Of a DNA stretch of 5,910 bases, positions 1-4,747 are shown one piece after another (the first letter of the stretch is position 1; the number at the start of each line of letters is the position of its first letter). A program made the translations under genes and the position numbers. Below the pieces are notes generated by a model. The model did not search any database. It worked only from the letters and a program-made list of their open reading frames with translations, and was not told the origin of the DNA. The DNA is from Verrucomicrobiales bacterium (lineage in GTDB: Bacteria > Verrucomicrobiota > Verrucomicrobiia > Verrucomicrobiales > DEV007): positions 1-5,910 of the forward strand of contig JALRFZ010000039.1 of assembly GCA_023253615.1 (NCBI GenBank), written 5' to 3'.

Positions 1-2
1 CG

Positions 3-533
3 GAGGCCTTGGGAGCCTTTGGGACGGTCGACATCCTCGTGAACAACGCCGGCGTCAACGCCCCGCAGGCGATCGATGTGATCGACGACGAGGTGTGGGA
101 TCGCGTCATCGAGATCAATCTGACCGCGGTGATGCGGCTCACCCGCGCCCTTGTGCCGGGGATGAAAGCACAGGGCTGGGGACGCATCATCCATATCTCC
201 TCGGTGCTCGGGGTCGGCTCGAAGCCGGGGCGCAACGTCTACTCCGCGACGAAGGCGGCCTTGATCGGCTTGGCCAAAGCCAGTGCTCTCGATCTCGGGC
301 CATTCGGGATCACGGTGAACTGCATCGGTCCCGGTCCTTTCCTCACCGACATGCCGATGAGCCTGCTGAGCGAGCCCGAGAAGAAGGAATTCTCCGATCG
401 CACCGCGCTGAAACGCTGGGGACAGCCCCGCGAGCTCGCGGGGCCGGCGCTGCTCCTCGCGAGTGACGCGGGCAGCTACATCACGGGCGAGATGCTGCTC
501 GTCGATGGAGGAGCCTTCGCCAGGGCCCTTTGA
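3..533 (+). CDS. SDR family NAD(P)-dependent oxidoreductase, 5'-truncated by window edge
   Basis: This is the C-terminal part (about 177 residues) of a classical short-chain dehydrogenase/reductase, a cytoplasmic Rossmann-fold enzyme that oxidises or reduces an alcohol/carbonyl with NAD(P). Counting from the TTG at 9, the visible family marks are NNAG at residues 12-15, the tetrad Asn at 37 (EINLTAV), the catalytic Ser at 65 (HISSV), and YSATK with Tyr78 and Lys82. The Ser-Tyr spacing of 13 matches FabG-type enzymes. NCIGPGPFLTDM at 104-115 and the C-terminal ITGEMLLVDGG (158-168) are the cofactor and subunit-interface segments of the family. Full-length members have about 250 residues, so the missing 70-80 residues with the glycine-rich TGxxxGxG cofactor loop lie left of the window. 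The frame is open to the edge, so the TTG at 9 is not the start. FabG-like or glucose-dehydrogenase-like members look alike here; the substrate cannot be told. Confidence 0.93.
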   Translation, partial: EALGAFGTVDILVNNAGVNAPQAIDVIDDEVWDRVIEINLTAVMRLTRALVPGMKAQGWGRIIHISSVLGVGSKPGRNVYSATKAALIGLAKASALDLGPFGITVNCIGPGPFLTDMPMSLLSEPEKKEFSDRTALKRWGQPRELAGPALLLASDAGSYITGEMLLVDGGAFARAL

Positions 534-578
534 AAAATTTGGTTTTCAAAAAAAGCGTAAGGATCTATAATATCTAAG
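533..578 (+). promoter_or_regulatory. Sigma70-type promoter with A/T-rich upstream element
   Basis: An AT-rich island interrupts the GC-rich sequence just after the SDR stop codon. TATAAT at 566-571 is a perfect -10 hexamer. TTTTCA at 543-548 is a 4/6 match to the -35 box, and the spacer is exactly 17 bp. AAAAATTT at 533-540 sits directly upstream of the -35 box, where an UP element contacts the RNA polymerase alpha subunit. The predicted transcription start is about 577-579, giving a short leader of 13-20 nt before the ATG at 592 or 598. The -35 box lies in one arm of an 8-bp inverted repeat (529-536 with 543-550). A second 8-bp inverted repeat (535-542 with 583-590) brackets the whole promoter and could be an operator. 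The promoter would drive the two exported-protein genes and possibly the NfeD gene. Confidence 0.6.
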
Positions 579-591
579 ATTTCCAAATTTG

Positions 592-1395
592 ATGGTCATG
601 AATCGATCCGTCCTCCTCCCCCTCATCGTTCTGGGTTTCCATGCCGCCGTCGTCGCCCAGGATGCCCCCGGTCGCATCGATTTGAACGATCCCAATCTCG
701 TGATGGTCGAGTCGTCCGCGATCCCGATCCCGGTGGAGATTTTCACTTCGCTCGACAAATTGGGCACGCAGGATTGGTCGAAGCATGTGGTGGAGCGCGA
801 GATCCGTCTCGATGCGAACCGTTCGCGCACCGCGATGCTCTTTGGTCTCGTCGTCTCCGACGGCTTCATCGCCGTGCAGGCGCAGGACAAGGAGGCCGTG
901 CGCCGGGTCGGGCGGGAAGTGCTGCGACTCGCTTCCTCGCTCGGGGTGGCGGGATCGGTGGAGCAACATGCCAATGCGATCGTGAATGCCGCCGGCCAGG
1001 GGCAGTGGCCCGTCGTGCGGAAAGAGCTCGACAAGACACGCCAGACCGTGCTCAACCGGATGACTGAAATGCGCGATGACGAACTCGTCGCCCTTGTCAG
1101 TCTCGGGGGCTGGCTCGGGGGCACGCAGACCCTCGCCGCCGTGCTGAAGCAGAATTACTCCGTCGAGGGCTCCGACCTGCTGAACCAACCCGATCTCGTG
1201 AAGCAGTTGAAAAAGGATTTCAACACCCTCCCGGCCCGGGCCAAGCGGGGCAAGGTCTTCAACCAGGTGACGCAGACCCTGGATCACCTCGAATCCCTCA
1301 TGCGCGCGGACGCGAGCGGGGCGATCAGCGAGGGCAAGGTGATCGAGATCTCGCTCTCGACGAAAAATCTCGTCGATTCCATCTATGACATTTGA
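592..1395 (+). CDS. Exported protein of unknown function, mainly helical
   Basis: I do not recognise this 267-residue protein. Starting at the ATG at 592, residues 1-22 form a signal peptide: a short basic N-region (MVMNR), a hydrophobic core and a plausible cleavage site VVA|QD. The mature protein would therefore be exported to the periplasm. It has no cysteines, no further membrane segment and no obvious catalytic motif. The mature part starts with an acidic and proline-rich stretch (24-50). It continues as mostly amphipathic helices, with a conserved-looking segment ELVALVSLGGWLGG at 164-177 and a charged segment QLKKDFNTLPARAKRGKVFNQV at 205-226, a pattern more typical of a scaffold or binding protein than an enzyme. 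An alternative ATG at 598 gives an equally good signal peptide. A TTG at 589 is also in frame. No Shine-Dalgarno sequence precedes any of them, so the start is uncertain by up to three codons. The stop overlaps the next gene by 11 bp, which suggests translational coupling and joint function. Confidence 0.8.
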   Translation: MVMNRSVLLPLIVLGFHAAVVAQDAPGRIDLNDPNLVMVESSAIPIPVEIFTSLDKLGTQDWSKHVVEREIRLDANRSRTAMLFGLVVSDGFIAVQAQDKEAVRRVGREVLRLASSLGVAGSVEQHANAIVNAAGQGQWPVVRKELDKTRQTVLNRMTEMRDDELVALVSLGGWLGGTQTLAAVLKQNYSVEGSDLLNQPDLVKQLKKDFNTLPARAKRGKVFNQVTQTLDHLESLMRADASGAISEGKVIEISLSTKNLVDSIYDI

Positions 1396-1888
1396 GCGTC
1401 CTCGGACCGGGTTCGCCGGACTTCTTTTGGCCGTGCTCCTCGGCGGAGCCTTGTCGCTCCGCGCCCAGGATCGTGATCCCGCGGACGACGCCCCCGTCGA
1501 AGTCGCGCCCTCGCTCGATGAATTGAAGCTGGTCGCCCAGCAGGCGGCCATCCCGCACCTCGGTGGAGGAAATCCCTTCATTCTGCGGGAATCGACGTGG
1601 AGCGGCACGGTTGAGCCGGGCAAGACGCGCTTGATCCAGGTGCAGCTCTTCAAGCGCAACGACTACCATTTCTGGATCGCCATGCCCGACCGCAAGGCCG
1701 CCGTGAACCTGAATCTCTACAACGGAAAAGGGGAATTGCTCGAAGCGAAGAGCCTGCGCTACGAAAGCCCCAACATCGCCAGCCTCATCACCAGTCCGAC
1801 CGAGACCGGCGTCTACTATCTGCGCATCTCCCTCCAGACCACCGTTGGGAAAGCTCAGCCCTGGACGGTGATCTATGCCTATCGGTGA
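1385..1888 (+). CDS. Small exported beta-rich protein, PPC-like
   Basis: This 167-residue protein has a signal peptide (residues 1-27: basic start MTFERPR, hydrophobic core LLLAVLLGGAL, probable cleavage LRA|QD). An acidic segment (29-48) and a linker follow. From about residue 75 to the end the pattern is of alternating beta-strands. Segments such as LNLYNGKGELL (109-119) and PTETGVYYLRI (138-148) resemble the bacterial pre-peptidase C-terminal (PPC) beta-sandwich, a non-catalytic exported domain involved in protein or surface binding. That assignment rests on appearance only. There are no cysteines and no protease motif. The ATG at 1385 lies inside the end of the preceding gene, 11 bp before that gene's last base. 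The two are almost certainly co-translated and may form a complex. Both mature proteins would begin with Gln-Asp. Confidence 0.78.
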   Translation: MTFERPRTGFAGLLLAVLLGGALSLRAQDRDPADDAPVEVAPSLDELKLVAQQAAIPHLGGGNPFILRESTWSGTVEPGKTRLIQVQLFKRNDYHFWIAMPDRKAAVNLNLYNGKGELLEAKSLRYESPNIASLITSPTETGVYYLRISLQTTVGKAQPWTVIYAYR

Positions 1889-1998
1889 GGCGCGCGGTGC
1901 CGCCGGAGCGAATGAACGTTTGCCGGCCCGGGGTGGTCGCATCTCCCGTAAAACGTCGTGTACGGAGGATTCCGGTGCCATCCGCGACGTAACGCTGT

Positions 1999-4284
1999 AT
2001 GTTCCATCCCCGTTCCATGATTCTTCCCTGCAAGATCCTCGCCGCCCTGCTCTGTTTCCTCCCGCTTTTCCCCGGCGATGCCGCGGTCCGCGAGGCGTGG
2101 AAGGATCAAACGATCGTGGTGCCGCTGACCAACGATCTTCTCTCCGACCGGCGCGGGTTGCGTGATCTCGAGCGTCTCCTCGCGGAGGCCCGGGAGTCCG
2201 GGGCGGCGGCGGTGGTCTTCGAGATCGATCTCGCCGGCCCCGCCGATCTCGCGACCCAGACGGCGTTGCTCGACCAAATCTCGCGGACCGGGCTGCCCGG
2301 ATACGCCTGGGTGCGCGCCACGGCGACCGGGCCCGGAGCGCTCGCCGCCCTCGCCTGCGACACGATCTATCTCGATCCGCATGCGATCATCGGCGGGGCC
2401 GGTCTCGAGAGGGCCGCGGGCGAGGAAGGCAAGGTGGACGAGAACTTTCTCCGCGATCAATCGATCCTCCGGGCGCGGGCGCGCAGTCTCGCGACCCAGC
2501 ACGGACATCATCCCGGGATTGCCGAGGCTTTCATCGATCCGCAGGTGGAGGTGAAGATCGGGGAAGAGGTGATCGCCCGCAAAGGCGAGGTGCTGACCCT
2601 GACCGCGGCGGAGGCCACCCGCGTCATCGAAGGGCGGCCCGTGCTCGCCAAAGGCACGGCGGATTCGGTGGAGGCGCTCCTCGCGGCGGAAGGGCGCGAA
2701 GGTGGTTTGGTGAGGATCACCCCGCGGGAGTTCGGCGAAGTTTCGACCCGCGAGAAGCTCGCGCGGGATACGGGCGCGAAATCCGGCGGCACCGGGGGCG
2801 CGGCGACGAGTGGTGGAGACGCGGATCCCGTCGCGAAGACGGAGTCGGAAAAAGCCGGTGAGGCGGTCGAGGCCCCGGCCGGCGACGGAGAAAGCAAGGA
2901 CGCCCCGATTTTCCGCCGGCGCGACGAGGGCAGCTTCGCCGGCAAGATCGTGGTGCTGAAGGTCGGAGAAGACACCCTCGCGACCGGGGAGGCGAGTTTC
3001 GACTTCATGGACCGCACCCTGAAAAAGGCCGAGCTCGACGGGGCCGAGGCCGTGATCTTCGACATGGACACGCCGGGCGGCTTCGCCTGGCATACCGAGA
3101 GTCTCGTCCTGAACAGCCTGCAGAATGTCAGCTACCCGACCTATACCTTCGTGAACTCGCGCGCCGAGTCGGCGGGGGCGATCATCGCGGTGGGGACGGA
3201 CCACATTTACATGCGTCCCGCCGCCACGATCGGATCGGCGCTCGTCGTCAGCGGCATGGGCCAGGATCTCGCCGAGTCGATGGAAGACAAGGTGACGCAG
3301 ATGATCATCGGCACGGTGCGGAATGTCGCCGAGCTGAAGGGACACAATCCCGACGTGGCCGAGGCCTTCGTGACGCGGGAAAAGGAGGTGAGGATCGGCG
3401 GCGTCGTCGTACACGAGGCGGGAAACGTGCTGAACCTGAATACCGTCCGCGCCACCGAGATCATCGGCGGCCGCCCCGTGCTCGCGAAAGGCGTGGCCAA
3501 GGATCTCGCCGACCTCGTCGCGCCGGAAGGGCTCGCCGGCGAGGTCATCGAGGCGGCTCCGCTGGGGATGGAGGCCTTCGCCCACTGGGTGCAGAAGCTT
3601 TCCTTCGTGCTCCTCATCATCGGGCTGGCCGGGGCGTATCTCGAGATGAACAGTCCGGGTTTCGGCTTTCCCGGGCTGGTCAGTGTCTGCGCCTTTTCGC
3701 TCTTCTTTTTCGGGAACTACCTCGCGGGGAATCTCGCCGGATACGAGCTGGCGGTGCTCTTTGCCCTGGGGCTGCTCCTCATCGCGGTGGAGGTGTTCCT
3801 CTTTCCCGGGACGATCGTCGCCGGATTGGCCGGAGCCGTGCTGGTGATCGCCTCGCTGGGGCTGGCCATGGTCGACCGCGTCGATCTCGAGTGGAAGTGG
3901 AGCGGCCTGCCCTCGGCCGAGGGCTGGTATGGACTTTTCGAAGGATCGCTCTACTCGCTCGTGCTGGGGATGGCGGGGGCGCTCGCCGCGATCCTGCTGG
4001 GGATGCGGTTCCTGCCGTCCACGAAAATGGGCAGCCGTCTCGTCCTCGCCGGGGCCGTCCCGGCGGGAGCTTCGCTCGAGGCGGCGGAAAAGGCGGCCGG
4101 ACTGGTGGGACTGACGGGAGAGGCGACGACGGATCTCCGGCCTTCGGGCAAAGGGCTCTTCGCGGGCAAGTGGCTCGACATCGTCTCGGAGGGTGAATTC
4201 ATCGCAAAGGGACGGACCGTGCGGATCGTGAAGCACGAGGGCAGCCGCATCGTCGTGGCGGTCTCCGACGCGGCGACGGATTGA
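1999..4284 (+). CDS. NfeD-family membrane serine protease with tandem ClpP-like domains
   Basis: This is a 761-residue long-form NfeD protein, a membrane-anchored Ser-Lys protease family linked to stomatin/flotillin (SPFH) proteins and membrane quality control. Order: signal peptide (about 1-29); ClpP/crotonase-like domain 1 (36-235); a Gly/Glu/Ala-rich linker (255-310); ClpP-like domain 2 (313-515); about five membrane segments (534-550, 560-577, 584-602, 606-624, 652-672) with the family phrase YLEMNSPGFGFPG at 547-559; and a C-terminal NfeD OB-fold (692-757, TDLRPSGKG and SEGEFIAKG). Domain 2 has DTPGG (357-361), Ser391 in ESAGAIIA and Lys431, 40 residues later, matching the Ser97/Lys138 dyad of Pyrococcus 1510-N. 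In domain 1 the aligned residues are Gly111 and Arg152, and TPGG has become LAGP, so it is probably inactive. The two domains align at an offset of about 279 residues and share GRPVLAKG (212-219, 491-498). A stop at 1990-1992 forces the start to ATG 1999 or ATG 2017; the latter also leaves a good signal peptide. The SPFH partner is not in the window. Confidence 0.93.
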   Translation: MFHPRSMILPCKILAALLCFLPLFPGDAAVREAWKDQTIVVPLTNDLLSDRRGLRDLERLLAEARESGAAAVVFEIDLAGPADLATQTALLDQISRTGLPGYAWVRATATGPGALAALACDTIYLDPHAIIGGAGLERAAGEEGKVDENFLRDQSILRARARSLATQHGHHPGIAEAFIDPQVEVKIGEEVIARKGEVLTLTAAEATRVIEGRPVLAKGTADSVEALLAAEGREGGLVRITPREFGEVSTREKLARDTGAKSGGTGGAATSGGDADPVAKTESEKAGEAVEAPAGDGESKDAPIFRRRDEGSFAGKIVVLKVGEDTLATGEASFDFMDRTLKKAELDGAEAVIFDMDTPGGFAWHTESLVLNSLQNVSYPTYTFVNSRAESAGAIIAVGTDHIYMRPAATIGSALVVSGMGQDLAESMEDKVTQMIIGTVRNVAELKGHNPDVAEAFVTREKEVRIGGVVVHEAGNVLNLNTVRATEIIGGRPVLAKGVAKDLADLVAPEGLAGEVIEAAPLGMEAFAHWVQKLSFVLLIIGLAGAYLEMNSPGFGFPGLVSVCAFSLFFFGNYLAGNLAGYELAVLFALGLLLIAVEVFLFPGTIVAGLAGAVLVIASLGLAMVDRVDLEWKWSGLPSAEGWYGLFEGSLYSLVLGMAGALAAILLGMRFLPSTKMGSRLVLAGAVPAGASLEAAEKAAGLVGLTGEATTDLRPSGKGLFAGKWLDIVSEGEFIAKGRTVRIVKHEGSRIVVAVSDAATD

Positions 4285-4343
4285 TCCGCTCCGGGGATCA
4301 TTCAGGGGAGAGTTGGCGGTTGCAAAGCCGCATCGGTCGGGCT

Positions 4344-4352
4344 AAAGAGGGG
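4344..4352 (+). promoter_or_regulatory. Shine-Dalgarno site deciding the lipoprotein start
   Basis: The run AAAGAGGGG ends 3 nt before the ATG at 4356, and its AGAGG core is 5 nt away, which is proper ribosome-binding spacing. It favours 4356 over an in-frame upstream ATG at 4281 that overlaps the end of the NfeD gene. Starting at 4281 would put 25 polar residues in front of the signal peptide. It is the clearest ribosome site in the window. Confidence 0.65.
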
Positions 4353-4355
4353 CGC

Positions 4356-4610
4356 ATGAAATCTCTGAGCCTGTTCGCTGTTTCGACTCTCCTCCTTGGT
4401 CTCGCCCTGGTTGGCTGCGAGAAGCATTCCTTTGAAGATACCAAAGGCCTCCACCTGCCACATGGCAAACATCACGAGGAAGGTCATGGCGACGACCACG
4501 GGAAAGACGCTCACGCCAAGGACGAGCACGCCAAGGACGCCGGGGTGGAAAAAGCGCCGGGTGCCTCGCCCGAGGCTCCCAAGGAAGAGCCCCGGAAAAC
4601 GGGCATCTGA
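4356..4610 (+). CDS. Small histidine-rich lipoprotein
   Basis: This 84-residue protein begins with a lipoprotein signal peptide: MKSLSLFAVSTLLLGLALVGC, with lipobox LVGC and lipidated Cys21 as the first mature residue. The next residue is Glu rather than Asp, so there is no classic inner-membrane retention signal, and outer-membrane anchoring is plausible. The 63-residue remainder is hydrophilic and probably disordered. It contains nine histidines (24, 33, 36, 39, 40, 44, 48, 53, 58) mixed with Asp, Glu and Lys, then a Pro/Glu/Lys tail. The clustered His suggests binding of Zn, Ni, Cu or Co in the periplasm, but no defined metal site is visible and this is an inference. Two five-codon repeats (AHAKD, EHAKD) encode part of the His region. 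It follows the NfeD gene by 71 nt, so it could be read from the same transcript. I do not recognise a named family. Confidence 0.78.
   Translation: MKSLSLFAVSTLLLGLALVGCEKHSFEDTKGLHLPHGKHHEEGHGDDHGKDAHAKDEHAKDAGVEKAPGASPEAPKEEPRKTGI
4509..4538 (+). repeat. 15-bp tandem repeat, two copies, inside the lipoprotein gene
   Basis: Two adjacent 15-bp units (4509-4523 and 4524-4538) encode AHAKD and EHAKD. The last 12 bases of each unit, CACGCCAAGGAC, are identical. The repeat is in frame, so changes in copy number would lengthen or shorten the His-rich stretch without breaking the gene. Confidence 0.8.
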
Positions 4611-4639
4611 GCGCGAAGGCATGTCGAAACGGTCGCCCG

Positions 4640-4685
4640 TTCCGCTACGAAGGCGGCTGCGATGAACGCGTCAGCGGTAGCGGAA
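4640..4685. repeat. Imperfect inverted repeat between convergent genes
   Basis: TTCCGCTAC at 4640-4648 is the exact reverse complement of GTAGCGGAA at 4677-4685 (9 bp). The 28-nt interior contains a further small pair, GCTG at 4656-4659 and CAGC at 4672-4675, so the whole can fold into one interrupted hairpin. It lies 29 nt after the lipoprotein stop and 1 nt before the REPIN-like element. No T-run follows, so a canonical intrinsic terminator is not supported. It may act as a structured 3' end or be part of a composite interspersed repeat. Confidence 0.6.
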
Positions 4686-4686
4686 T

Positions 4687-4745
4687 GTGGCTGCGACTTT
4701 AGTCGCAGGATCTGGCCGGGGATCTTCGACTGAAGTCGAAGCCAC
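4687..4745. repeat. REPIN-like element: two inverted palindromic units
   Basis: Two 22-nt units lie in inverted orientation: 4687-4708 on + and 4745-4724 on -. Read 5' to 3', both begin GTGGCT and share CGACT..AGTCG. They match at 19 of 22 positions. Each unit is itself an 8-bp hairpin with a 2-nt centre (CTGCGACT/AGTCGCAG and CTTCGACT/AGTCGAAG). Two of the three differences are paired with each other in the stem (G-C in one unit, T-A in the other), which is a compensatory change. The outer GTGGCT/AGCCAC also pair, so the 59-nt block can fold as one long hairpin. A GTGG tetranucleotide next to a short palindrome, duplicated in inverted orientation, is the architecture of REP doublets (REPINs) spread by RAYT transposases. 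It sits between convergent genes, 2 bp beyond the ceramidase-like stop. Copy number elsewhere in the genome is unknown. Confidence 0.7.
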
Positions 4746-4747
4746 CT

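Noticed and set aside
529..550. Hairpin TTTGAAAA/TTTTCAAA as a terminator for the SDR gene
   Set aside because: The stem is pure weak A/T with a single G-C pair and is followed by A's, not T's, on the + strand. It overlaps the -35 box, so a promoter role fits better.
574..1659. 361-codon open frame on the - strand across the two exported-protein genes
   Set aside because: It has no recognisable domain, signal peptide or ribosome site, spans two + strand genes with good signal peptides, and would end in the promoter region. It is explained by GC-rich antisense bias.
1325..1981. 218-codon - strand frame
   Set aside because: It overlaps the end of one and all of another supported + strand gene. 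Its composition is that of an antisense shadow and no motif is visible.
1879..4236. 785-codon open frame on the - strand covering almost the whole NfeD gene
   Set aside because: It is antisense to a gene with unmistakable NfeD and ClpP-like domains. Its translation is a low-complexity mix rich in Arg, His, Gly, Asp and Glu with no domain. Long stop-free antisense frames are expected from the codon bias of GC-rich genes.
4282..4300. Inverted repeat TGATCC/GGATCA just after the NfeD stop as a terminator
   Set aside because: Only 6 bp with a 7-nt loop and no following T-run. The 71-nt gap to the lipoprotein gene has no convincing stop to transcription.
4320..4348. TTGCAA and TAAAGA, 17 bp apart, as a promoter for the lipoprotein gene
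   Set aside because: The -10 match is only 3/6 and it would overlap the ribosome site, placing the transcription start at about the ATG. The two signals are incompatible, and the ribosome site is the stronger one.
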